From positions 1 to 46,657 of the forward strand of contig JAEFAM010000012.1 in assembly GCA_016287565.1 (NCBI GenBank): 46,657 nucleotides of DNA, written 5' to 3'. The translations under genes and the position numbers were made by a program. The number at the start of each line of letters is the position of its first letter. Position 1 is the stretch's first letter. This stretch comes from Clostridia bacterium (GTDB lineage: Bacteria > Bacillota > Clostridia > UBA1212 > UBA1255). The notes beneath the pieces were generated by a model, which saw only the letters and a program-made list of their open reading frames with translations, had not been told where the DNA came from and searched no databases. Of the stretch, positions 6,560-14,171 are shown one piece after another.

Positions 6560-7975
6560 ATGAGCAATCAGCAGAAAGCAAAAAGCGGCAGCGGCATCAA
6601 AGTCGCGATCATAGTGATGCTGGCGATAATCGTTGCCCTTATAGTAATAATCGCGAAGATAAGCACGGACAAACCTTCTTCCGGAGATAAAGTGCTGGTC
6701 AACACCCTGCCTCCCGACGGCACGCCCGGCGTGCTTACGGCGTATCCCGTAAACCCCACGGAGGTACCCGCCGATCCCACGGATGACAACGGAGATCCCG
6801 CCGGTCCTACGGGCGCGGCTCCCACTGAAGCGGCGTCGACCCAGACAGCGCAGCCCACGGCAACGGCCACCAAGGCCCCTTCCGGAGAACTTAAACTTGT
6901 AGACTACTCCGGCCGCGTGGAGCATCTGTTCACGCACTCCCTCATAGCGTTCCCCGAACTGGCATATCCCACCGACATCTCCAACGTGGAAAAAGTCCAG
7001 AACACGTATTTCATCGACTGCATCACCGTAAAAGAATTCAAACGCATAATCCAGGCGCTCTACGACGACGACTATATGCTGGTCAACCTCAACTACGTCT
7101 ACGAGGTGGTAGACGGAGTGCCGCGCCTTAAAAAAACCTTCAAATTCCCCGAGGGCAAGAAGCCTCTGGTGTTCTCCTTCGACGATACCAACTACTACAG
7201 CAAGAAAATGGGCAGAGGCATGATCGACAAGCTCATCCTCATCGACGGCAAGGTGGGAACGTATACCAAGCATGCCGACGGCACCGTGGTCCAGGGCTTC
7301 GACGAGGAATACATACCGATACTCGACAGGTTCGTGGAAGAGCATCCCGACTTCTCCTTCAACGGCGCCAAGGGCATGATCTGCGTTACCGGTTTCGACG
7401 GCATACTCGGCTACCGCACCCAGAGAGTTTCCGAGGGCGACGGACGCACCGAGGCCGACAGGCAGAGAGAGATCGAGGCGGTGAAGCCCATCGTCCAGGC
7501 CCTGAAGGACACCGGATGGTATTTCGCCAGCCATTCCTACAAGCACGGCGTGATGGAAAATTACGGCAGAGACAGCATGCTGGACTGCGCCACCAAATTC
7601 GAGAACGAGGTCAAGCCGCTGATCGGAGACACCAAGATATACGTTTACCCCTACGGCAGCTGGAAGCGCTCCTCCGACGGCACCACCTGCCCGGCGCCCC
7701 AGAAGGTGCTCAACGATCTGGGCTTCGAATACTTCTGCTCCGTTGGCGTCACCTACTACGCCAAGACCCGGTCGGATCTGGGCAATATAATCCTGTCCGA
7801 CAGGGCAAACGTTGACGGCGCCGCTTTCGTGTGGTTCCAGGATCTGTTCTCCAAAGACGAGTGGGAAGGGACGCCCAGGTTCAACACGATCAATTTCCGC
7901 GAATTCTACGACGACGCCAGGAATATAAGCTACGACGACGCCGTTGCCGCGTACAAAGAGTGGAAGGGCAAATAA
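6560..7975 (+). CDS. Membrane-anchored polysaccharide deacetylase-like protein
   Basis: The protein has 471 residues. A short basic N-terminus is followed by a signal-anchor helix (VAIIVMLAIIVALIVIIA), then a Pro/Thr/Ala-rich spacer to about residue 110. The rest is a NodB-homology domain, the fold that removes N-acetyl groups from peptidoglycan or other glycans. The metal-binding motifs are recognisable but variant: FSFDDT in place of TFDDG, and SHSYKH matching the HSxxH motif. YPYGSW probably corresponds to the third motif. The loop around GRTEADRQREIEAVKPIVQALKD precedes the HSxxH strand. The ATG at 6560 follows GGCAGGAAG. The neighbours (membrane Ig-like protein upstream; ribF, lgt and rodA downstream) fit a cell-envelope role. 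Confidence 0.85.
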   Translation: MSNQQKAKSGSGIKVAIIVMLAIIVALIVIIAKISTDKPSSGDKVLVNTLPPDGTPGVLTAYPVNPTEVPADPTDDNGDPAGPTGAAPTEAASTQTAQPTATATKAPSGELKLVDYSGRVEHLFTHSLIAFPELAYPTDISNVEKVQNTYFIDCITVKEFKRIIQALYDDDYMLVNLNYVYEVVDGVPRLKKTFKFPEGKKPLVFSFDDTNYYSKKMGRGMIDKLILIDGKVGTYTKHADGTVVQGFDEEYIPILDRFVEEHPDFSFNGAKGMICVTGFDGILGYRTQRVSEGDGRTEADRQREIEAVKPIVQALKDTGWYFASHSYKHGVMENYGRDSMLDCATKFENEVKPLIGDTKIYVYPYGSWKRSSDGTTCPAPQKVLNDLGFEYFCSVGVTYYAKTRSDLGNIILSDRANVDGAAFVWFQDLFSKDEWEGTPRFNTINFREFYDDARNISYDDAVAAYKEWKGK

Positions 7976-7999
7976 GTTTCGATGATCATCACCTACGGA

Positions 8000-8019
8000 C
8001 CCGGGCGTCAAGGCCCGGG
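8000..8019 (+). other. Perfect GC-rich hairpin upstream of ribF
   Basis: CCCGGGC (8000-8006) and GCCCGGG (8013-8019) form a perfect 7-bp stem with a 6-nt loop. It sits directly before the sequence GAGAAGGAA-ATG (ATG 8028). No T-run follows, so it is not a standard terminator. It suggests that the stretch 7976-8027 is leader rather than coding sequence. Confidence 0.5.
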
Positions 8020-8065
8020 AGAAGGAAATGATAGATACCGCGCCGCGGCTGCCGGGAGGGCTGCC

Positions 8066-8968
8066 GTGGCGCTGGGTTTCTTCGACGGAGTCCATAAAGG
8101 GCACCGGGCGCTGCTGGAAGAGACCAGAAGGATATCCGTGCTTCGGGGCATCAGAAGCGTGGTATACACTTTCGTGAACCATCCTTTGACCGTGCTGGGA
8201 GCGGACGTAAAGCTTCTGTGTTCCAACCGGCTGAGGGCGGCTTATATTGCCGAAAGCGGCGTCGACGAGCTCAGGTTCGTGTGGTTCGACAGGGAGATGA
8301 GCCGCATGGCTCCCGAGGATTTCGCGAGGGAAGTGCTGGCCGGAGAACTGAACGCGGAATACGTGCTGACTGGCGAAAATTACACCTTCGGCGCCGGAGG
8401 CAGCGGCAACGCGGAACTCCTCTCACAGCTGGGGCGCAGGTACGGATTCGAGTCCGCGGCGGTGCCTTCCGTGAAGTGCGAGCTTGACGGAAAGCGGGAG
8501 ACCGTGTCCAGTTCGCTGTTGCGAAAGCTGGCGTCGACGGGCAGGATGGGAAAGTACGAAACGGTTGCCGGACACCGGTTCAGGCTGGAAGGAGTCGTTG
8601 CCCACGGCCGGGAAGTGGGAAGGTCTATGGATTTCCCCACCGCGAATATGGTCCCTGACCGCCGCTCTGTATTGCCCGCATCAGGAGTATACGCCACCGC
8701 CGTCAGGATCTCCGGCGATCCGGACAACGTATATCTCGGCATCACCAACGTGGGGAAAAATCCCACATTTAAGGATACCGACGGGCGCACAAGCATCGAG
8801 ACCAATCTGCTGGATTTCGAAGGAGATCTGTACGGCAGGCCGATAACGGTGGAATTTATAGAAAAGACGCGGGACGAAAAACGCTTTTCGTCTCAGGAGG
8901 AGCTGAGGGACCGGCTGGTCCGGGACGCTTCGGAAAGAAAGAAATTATTTGAGGCCCGGGGCATCTGA
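8066..8968 (+). CDS. ribF: Riboflavin kinase / FAD synthetase RibF
   Basis: RibF converts riboflavin to FMN and FMN to FAD in the cytoplasm. The adenylyltransferase domain opens with ALGFFDGVHKGH. The C-terminal flavokinase domain shows GREVGRSMDFPTAN, GITNVGKNPTF and the LDFEGDLYG segment. The start is uncertain. GTG 8066 has GGGAGGG five bases upstream but begins right at the first strand. The frame is open back to an ATG at 7982 that lacks a ribosome binding site and gives an unnatural N-terminus. ATG 8028 has a good GAGAAGGAA site but lies in another frame, encoding MIDTAPRLPGG; one extra G in the G-run at 8058-8060 would fuse it perfectly to the RibF frame. A one-base deletion, real or from assembly, is possible. 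Confidence 0.88.
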   Translation: MALGFFDGVHKGHRALLEETRRISVLRGIRSVVYTFVNHPLTVLGADVKLLCSNRLRAAYIAESGVDELRFVWFDREMSRMAPEDFAREVLAGELNAEYVLTGENYTFGAGGSGNAELLSQLGRRYGFESAAVPSVKCELDGKRETVSSSLLRKLASTGRMGKYETVAGHRFRLEGVVAHGREVGRSMDFPTANMVPDRRSVLPASGVYATAVRISGDPDNVYLGITNVGKNPTFKDTDGRTSIETNLLDFEGDLYGRPITVEFIEKTRDEKRFSSQEELRDRLVRDASERKKLFEARGI

Positions 8969-8990
8969 ACGGGCCGTCGGAGGTTAAAAA

Positions 8991-10154
8991 ATGACCGGTA
9001 TTATTGATTCGCTGAGACTGCTGGCCGAGACGGGATACGTGGAATTTCCCAACATATTCAAGGATCACGGCATAAAACTCAATATCAACGACGTGGCTTT
9101 CAAGATCGGCAGCTTCGAGATACGCTGGTACGGACTTCTGATCAGCGGCGTGGTGCTGCTTAGCATATTCCTTGCCCTCAGGTCCTGCAAAAAGTACGGC
9201 ATCGATCCCAACGACCTGCTGGACTATTTGATATTCGCGCTGCCCGCCGCCATAATAGGCCTCCGCGTCTATTACGTGGCGTTCAATTTCGAGCAGTACC
9301 GGGACAATCTCGCCTCCATCTTCTATTTCTGGGAAGGCGGCCTGGCAATATACGGCGGCATCATAGGAGGCGCGCTGGCGCTGTTCATCGTTTCCCGGGT
9401 CAAGAAGCAGAAGATGCTCAAAATAATCGACTTCGTCATAGGGTACATCGCCCTGGGCCAGGCCGTGGGACGCTGGGGCAATTTCTTCAACCAGGAGGCG
9501 TTCGGCGGTCCGACCACGCTGCCCTGGGGAATGACCGGCGACAAGATCGATATTTTCGTCAGGAGCCAGGGCTGGGACGTGGGCACGCTGGTGCATCCCA
9601 CTTTCCTGTACGAATCCATCTGGTGCCTCATAATTTTCATAACCATAATGCTCTACCGCGCGAGCCGGTTCAAGAAACGCGACGGCGAGTGCCTTGCCAT
9701 CTACATGATGATGTACGGCCTCGAGCGCATGCTGGTAGAAGGGCTCCGCACCGACAGCCTGTACATCGGCAGCACCGGCATCCGGGTGTCCCAGCTGCTT
9801 TCCGGCATCATCCTGATCGTGGGCATCGCGCTGTTTATCGACCTTAAAGTGCGCTACAGGAAAGCGGTGTACGAAGGGGAAGAGGCCGCTCCGGAAGAAG
9901 GCGTGGAGACCGGATTCGACAAGGCGAAAGCCATAATGGACGGAGAAGAATTCGTTGCCGGAGCCGCCGCAGCTGAAGCCGGAGCAGAAGCAGGAGCCGA
10001 GGCAGCAGCCGAAGCCAAAGCGGAAGCCGAGGCTGCGGCAGAAGGGGCCGTTGACGACGCCGTAAAAGCGACGGACGAGGTCGAGGCCTCGCTCGAGTCC
10101 GAAGATGTTGCCGGAGCAGCCGCATCCGGCGGCGCCGAGGATCCCGCCGAATAA
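8991..10154 (+). CDS. lgt: Prolipoprotein diacylglyceryl transferase Lgt with long acidic tail
   Basis: Lgt is an integral membrane enzyme that transfers diacylglycerol from phosphatidylglycerol to the lipobox cysteine of prolipoproteins. The Lgt signature GRWGNFFNQEAFG is present, with WEGGLAIYGG, HPTFLYES and GLERMLVEGLRTDSL, among about seven membrane segments. The catalytic part ends near residue 295. It is followed by about 90 residues that are almost entirely Ala, Glu, Gly and Asp, a low-complexity cytoplasmic tail not needed in typical Lgt. The ATG at 8991 follows GGAGG. The gene lies 22 bp after ribF and 50 bp before rodA. Several predicted lipoproteins in this window would be its substrates. 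Confidence 0.93.
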   Translation: MTGIIDSLRLLAETGYVEFPNIFKDHGIKLNINDVAFKIGSFEIRWYGLLISGVVLLSIFLALRSCKKYGIDPNDLLDYLIFALPAAIIGLRVYYVAFNFEQYRDNLASIFYFWEGGLAIYGGIIGGALALFIVSRVKKQKMLKIIDFVIGYIALGQAVGRWGNFFNQEAFGGPTTLPWGMTGDKIDIFVRSQGWDVGTLVHPTFLYESIWCLIIFITIMLYRASRFKKRDGECLAIYMMMYGLERMLVEGLRTDSLYIGSTGIRVSQLLSGIILIVGIALFIDLKVRYRKAVYEGEEAAPEEGVETGFDKAKAIMDGEEFVAGAAAAEAGAEAGAEAAAEAKAEAEAAAEGAVDDAVKATDEVEASLESEDVAGAAASGGAEDPAE

Positions 10155-10204
10155 ACTTTTTTCCGTTTCAATCAAGATCCGGTAAAGGCCGGACCGTACC
10201 GACA

Positions 10205-11389
10205 ATGATCAGACTGGGCAAAAGATCGTCAGATATAATAAAGAGGGACGAAGGCCGCCTTTTCAGAGAGGTATCCGCCAGCCGGACAACGGACTTCCTG
10301 GTGGAGTTCGACTATTTCCTGCTGGCCGTCGTCCTGGCCATAACCGTGATCGGGCTCATTTTCCTGGGCAGCGCCATGAGCAACATGTACGACGACGGAG
10401 GCAGCTCCGCCATGCGCTCCCAGATAGTCGGGCTGGTCATCGGAGTCATTGCCGCCCTCATACTCGCATTTTTCGACTACAACCTGCTGAAAAAAATAAC
10501 CTGGCCCTTCTACGCCGTCAACGTCCTTCTTATGCTCAGCGTTTTCACGCCCCTGGGCATAGAGGATTACGGCAGCCGCGCCTGGATAGGCATCGGAAGT
10601 TTCACCTACCAGCCTTCGGAACTGATGAAGCTGGCGATGGTGCTGGTGATAGCGATCCAGCTGGAAAAAGCGGCTGAAGAAGGCTTCGGCCTCAAGGAAG
10701 TATTGATCGTCACTTTCTCGTTCCTGGTGCCTCTGGGCCTCATAGTGCTGCAGAAAGACATAGGCCAGGCGATGGTATTGACCTTCGCCTTCTTTATGGT
10801 GCTGTTCGTGGGCAAGGCTAAATTCTGGTATATATCGTCCGCGCTGGCGCTTGGCGCGGCCACCGTGCCTTTCCTGTGGAAATTTTATTTCAACGACACA
10901 CGCCGGGCAAGGCTGTTTTCCTTCCTTTACCCGGACAAATATCCCGACTATTCTCTCCAGCTGACCCGCTCCCAGACGGCCATCGGCTCCGGCGGCCTCA
11001 CGGGCCAGGGCCTGGGCCAGGGGGCAATGAACGGCGGCAAAAAGATATTCGTCAAGATGTCCGACTCCATCTTCGCGGTGATCGGCGAAGAAGGCGGATT
11101 CATTGTGGCGGCGCTGCTGGTGATCCTTTTCGCGGTGCTGTTGATCCGGATGTGCTACATCTCGTCCAGGGCCCGGGATATGTTCGGAAAATGCGTTGCC
11201 GCCGGGATCCTGGCAATGTTTCTGTTCAACATTTTCGAGAATATTGGCATGAACCTGGGCATAATGCCCATAACCGGACTGCCGCTTCCTTTCGTCAGCA
11301 AGGGAGGCAGCGCCATGATCACGAACTACATCTGCATCGGGGTCCTGCTGAGCGTCTCTTTGAGGCGGCGGCGAGGCTTTTTCGAATAA
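10205..11389 (+). CDS. rodA: SEDS peptidoglycan polymerase RodA/FtsW family
   Basis: This 394-residue polytopic membrane protein belongs to the SEDS family of glycosyltransferases, which polymerise lipid II into glycan strands during elongation or division. Characteristic segments are GSRAWIGIGSFTYQPSELMK, the loop with QLTRSQTAIGSGGLTGQGLGQG, SDSIFAVIGEEGG, and the C-terminal MPITGLPLPFVSKGGSA. RodA seems more likely than FtsW or SpoVE, because no division genes are nearby and no C-terminal extension is present. That assignment is inference. The ribosome binding site before ATG 10205 is weak. The gene ends the run starting near 5709 and is followed by a strong terminator. Confidence 0.88.
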   Translation: MIRLGKRSSDIIKRDEGRLFREVSASRTTDFLVEFDYFLLAVVLAITVIGLIFLGSAMSNMYDDGGSSAMRSQIVGLVIGVIAALILAFFDYNLLKKITWPFYAVNVLLMLSVFTPLGIEDYGSRAWIGIGSFTYQPSELMKLAMVLVIAIQLEKAAEEGFGLKEVLIVTFSFLVPLGLIVLQKDIGQAMVLTFAFFMVLFVGKAKFWYISSALALGAATVPFLWKFYFNDTRRARLFSFLYPDKYPDYSLQLTRSQTAIGSGGLTGQGLGQGAMNGGKKIFVKMSDSIFAVIGEEGGFIVAALLVILFAVLLIRMCYISSRARDMFGKCVAAGILAMFLFNIFENIGMNLGIMPITGLPLPFVSKGGSAMITNYICIGVLLSVSLRRRRGFFE

Positions 11390-11398
11390 TAATTTTGA

Positions 11399-11425
11399 GG
11401 GGCTCCGGGAAAGCGGAGCCCCTTT
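11399..11425 (+). terminator. Rho-independent terminator after rodA
   Basis: A perfect 9-bp stem, GGGGCTCCG (11399-11407) with CGGAGCCCC (11414-11422), has a 6-nt loop and is followed by TTT and an AT-rich stretch. Confidence 0.85.
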
Positions 11426-11428
11426 AAA

Positions 11429-11475
11429 CGTCTTTTGCGTCTTTTGCGATTTCGCGTTGTTTGCGTCTTTTGCGT
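11429..11475. repeat. Short tandem repeat of CGTCTTTTG
   Basis: The 9-mer CGTCTTTTG occurs three times, with related CGTTGTTTG and CGATTTCG variants between copies. It lies between the rodA terminator and the end of the minus-strand amidohydrolase gene. The T-rich side faces away from rodA. On the other strand it is an A/C/G tract. No function is evident. Confidence 0.5.
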
Positions 11476-11479
11476 CCCG

Positions 11480-12295
11480 TTAAATTTCCATTCCGAAAGA
11501 CTTAAAGAAATCCGCTGCGTTTTTGTAAAGTATCATCGACCGCTCTTCCGCGGTGAGTTCCAGCGCGTTGAAACGGGCGAACTCGTCGGTGTGGTTCCAC
11601 ATAGGAGAGTCTGTGCCGAAAAACGTGTGAGAGACGCCGTGGGCGCGGATGATATTGACCGCTTCCTCAGGGGGAACGAACATCAGCGAACTGGAAGTGT
11701 CGATATACACTCGCGGGTGGCCGTAATTGACCCGGGCCGCCTCCCAGTCCCTGTACCCGCCGAGATGGGCGGCAATGGCCACCAGTTTAGGGAACTTTTC
11801 CAGCACCCGGTTCAGACGCCGCGGATCGGAAAAATCGTACCTGTCGTCGCCGGTGTGGAACAGTATGGGAAGCCTGCCTTCCGCGGCTTCGTAGATAGGG
11901 AATGCGCTCTCGTCGTCGATGTTGAACTTCTGAAAATCCGGGTGCAGTTTGATGCCTTTCAGCCCCAGCGAGACCATCCGGTCTATTTCCGCGGCAATAT
12001 TTTCATAGTCGGGATGGATGGAGCCGAAGCCGATGAATTCCGGATGGGCCAGGACTTCCCTCGACACGAAATTATTGATGGATTCCACCTGATGGGCGGT
12101 GGTGGCGGTGGAGCAGACGAGATATTTGGTGACCCCGATCTTCGCCCCGTCCGAAAGCAGATATTCTGAAGTGCCTTTATTCTGCATGGGTATGCCGTAG
12201 AACTGACCGATGGCATCCACGGCTTTTTCCTCGATCTTGCCGGGAAAGATATGGGTGTGCATATTGATGACAGTATTTTTTTGCAGCTTTTTCAT
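11480..12295 (-). CDS. Amidohydrolase-family metal-dependent hydrolase (Amidohydro_2)
   Basis: The protein has 271 residues and a TIM-barrel amidohydrolase fold. The metal ligands expected for the family are visible in order: HTH near the N-terminus (NMHTHIF), a lysine/histidine strand (KGIKLHPDFQ), FHTG, AHLGG and the aspartate in FGTDSPMW. This group includes decarboxylases and lactone hydrolases; the substrate here cannot be told. The ATG at 12295 overlaps the stop of the upstream metallo-beta-lactamase gene in the form ATGA, so the two are translationally coupled and probably act on related substrates. It is the second gene of a two-gene minus-strand operon. Confidence 0.85.
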   Translation of the reverse strand: MKKLQKNTVINMHTHIFPGKIEEKAVDAIGQFYGIPMQNKGTSEYLLSDGAKIGVTKYLVCSTATTAHQVESINNFVSREVLAHPEFIGFGSIHPDYENIAAEIDRMVSLGLKGIKLHPDFQKFNIDDESAFPIYEAAEGRLPILFHTGDDRYDFSDPRRLNRVLEKFPKLVAIAAHLGGYRDWEAARVNYGHPRVYIDTSSSLMFVPPEEAVNIIRAHGVSHTFFGTDSPMWNHTDEFARFNALELTAEERSMILYKNAADFFKSFGMEI

Positions 12296-13104
12296 ATATC
12301 GATCACCATCCCGTCGTACGCCGGAGTCACGCCAAGTCCCTCCAGCGTCTTCGCCAGTTCCGCGTGGCCCGTGTGCAGCGTTCTGGCCATATGGGAAGTA
12401 TAATATTTAACGTCTTTAGAGAAATAACCGTACTTTCTGAAGGTCTTCAGCATCAGTTCCAGCATTTCCAGCGTGTTGTGCTCGAAAATGCGCCAGTCGT
12501 TGGGAGCGGCAGTGCCGCAGGTCAGTTCAAGGACCATGGCGTCGACCGGTTTGTCTTTGATCACGTTCCAGCTCTCCGTGGGGATCCAGGCGCTGTCGCA
12601 GCCGTAATAGAGCATACGCCCGGTACCGCCGGATCCGCATGTCTCCCGGATGAGATACAGCCTGGTGGTTTCGCTTATATCTTCCGTCTGGTGGTTGGAC
12701 CTCAGGGACCAGATCTCGTATCCGCCTATATCCGCCGGGCCGTTCAGGGACAACGCCGTTTCCCTGAAATCCACTTTCGCGGCAATATCTTTTCCCAGCA
12801 CTCTTTCGAGTTTGTGAATGCATGCCCGGTCGCCCCAGAGCGCCGCGTCTCCGTCAACGCACAGTTTCCTGACGGTCTCTTCGCAGAAATGGTCCGCGTG
12901 GGTGTGGGTGACGATGATATTCTTTACGTTTTTGAGGAGCTCCGGCTGTCCGGAACGGTCTGCGAAATGGAAGATATGGGGTCCCGGATCGATCAGCAGA
13001 TCGTCGTTGACCAGCGCCGATGAAAAGCGGCGGAATTCTTCTCCCTGCCTGTATGCGTTTATATCCCAGTCGGCCGCGCCGGTGCCTAAGAAAGTCAGTT
13101 TCAT
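12292..13104 (-). CDS. Metallo-beta-lactamase-fold hydrolase, PhnP-like
   Basis: This cytoplasmic protein has 270 residues and a metallo-beta-lactamase fold. The metal-binding HxHxDH motif appears as THTHADHF. Further ligands are likely in YGCDSAW and the C-terminal TSHMARTLHTGH region. It resembles the PhnP and RNase Z-like branch (phosphodiesterase activity) more than true beta-lactamases. I chose ATG 13104 (MKLTFLGTG), which has GAGGGG upstream and starts on the first beta strand typical of the family; an in-frame GTG at 13125 is possible. The amidohydrolase gene follows with a 4-bp overlap. No phosphonate genes are nearby, so a role in phosphonate metabolism is not supported. Confidence 0.82.
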   Translation of the reverse strand: MKLTFLGTGAADWDINAYRQGEEFRRFSSALVNDDLLIDPGPHIFHFADRSGQPELLKNVKNIIVTHTHADHFCEETVRKLCVDGDAALWGDRACIHKLERVLGKDIAAKVDFRETALSLNGPADIGGYEIWSLRSNHQTEDISETTRLYLIRETCGSGGTGRMLYYGCDSAWIPTESWNVIKDKPVDAMVLELTCGTAAPNDWRIFEHNTLEMLELMLKTFRKYGYFSKDVKYYTSHMARTLHTGHAELAKTLEGLGVTPAYDGMVIDI

Positions 13105-13525
13105 TGCCGCAAACCCCTCGTTCACATAATTTGTTTCCGCTTTTTTGCGCCGTTTCGTCCGCCGCAGAAAACAAGTGCAATATTAACACCCGCGGCCCGG
13201 TTTTTCAAGACCGCCGGGAGGCAGGAAGCTGGCACAGGGACGAAGGGATCTGCCGGGAAAGTGCATGCCGGGTCCAGGATCCTTCGGGCCTGGAGCCGCT
13301 TGTTTTCAGAAGTTTTTGAGAGCTTTACGCAATCAGACAGTAAAAACGGCAAAGAAGACTATAATGATGCGACTGTTTTCCCATTTTAGGTTGTAGATTT
13401 TAATAAAACAATCAGTTATAATTTTAAATGGCGGTTTGGTTTTTACAATTTTTAATAGATTTTTAAAGCGAAATACGTCAGCGTGCCCAACGCAGTAGTC
13501 GCAACGTTGGAGAAAGGGCCATATT
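13105..13525. other. Divergent intergenic region with a strong hairpin
   Basis: This 421-bp gap separates the MBL-fold gene (minus) from the TetR gene (plus). A hairpin at 13270-13297 pairs eight of nine bases (GGGTCCAGG with CCTGGAGCC, 10-nt loop) and is followed on the plus strand by GCTTGTTTT. It could end a transcript antisense to the minus operon, but I see no gene there. Composition changes abruptly from GC-rich to AT-rich near 13350. A TATAAT at 13417-13422 could be the TetR gene's -10; the nearest -35-like TTGTAG (13391) is spaced 20 nt, too far for a confident call. Confidence 0.5.
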
Positions 13526-14143
13526 ATGTCTGTTGGAAAAAAAGATCCTCGTTCAATGCATATGATAGAGAATATATGTAAAGCGTACGTTGAATTGCTC
13601 TCAGAAAAGGAAGGCGCTCCTTTTTTTATGAAAGATCTATTCGAAAAAGCGAATATTCATAAATCGACTTTTTATAGGCACTTTAAAAACGTTGAAGCTG
13701 TACAAGATGCTATTGAAGAGGACGTTTTATCAAAACTTAAAAATATTATACGACAAAGCGACTTAAGCGATAATCTGCACGGGCGCAGAAGGCTTCTTGA
13801 ATTGCTGAATTCCGAGATCAAAAGGGACATAGATTATTATACAAAATTAGCCGGCATCAATCAAAGAATGTCTTTTTTGATTAAAATTAAGAATGAGATA
13901 TGCGCTGAACTAATAGAAACAGCGGACAAGAACAATTTGCTTACCCCCTTTCAGGCAAAAGTCTATTATACGTATACGGTTGCAGGAAGGATCTCAGTAT
14001 ACAGAGAATGGATACAAGGCGGGTGCCGTGAATCAGTTGATGAAATACTGAAGGCACTTGAGATTATTTCTTCATCTGGGATCAACGGTCTTGCTAATTT
14101 TGATACGGGAACGCCAAATGGTGTTGATAACAAGATTGGGTAA
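13526..14143 (+). CDS. TetR/AcrR-family transcriptional regulator
   Basis: The protein has 205 residues. The N-terminal helix-turn-helix is of TetR type, about residues 29-60, with KDLFEKANIHKSTFYRHFKN as the recognition core (STFYRHF matches the usual xTxYxHF). The C-terminal ligand domain is not recognisable, as usual for TetR proteins, and the effector is unknown. The start ATG 13526 has GGAGAAAGG upstream. The gene ends 28 bp before the secreted C39-like protein gene, so it probably regulates that operon. It is AT-rich compared with the flanking genome. Confidence 0.85.
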   Translation: MSVGKKDPRSMHMIENICKAYVELLSEKEGAPFFMKDLFEKANIHKSTFYRHFKNVEAVQDAIEEDVLSKLKNIIRQSDLSDNLHGRRRLLELLNSEIKRDIDYYTKLAGINQRMSFLIKIKNEICAELIETADKNNLLTPFQAKVYYTYTVAGRISVYREWIQGGCRESVDEILKALEIISSSGINGLANFDTGTPNGVDNKIG

Positions 14144-14171
14144 AGGCAATGTGGGACAAGGAGGTATTTAA

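Noticed and set aside
6413-8182. Long minus-strand frame opposite the deacetylase gene
   Set aside because: It mirrors a well-supported gene, with a Gly/Val/His-rich product typical of antisense frames.
8856-10205. Minus-strand frame opposite lgt
   Set aside because: Antisense of an unmistakable Lgt gene; no own start signals.
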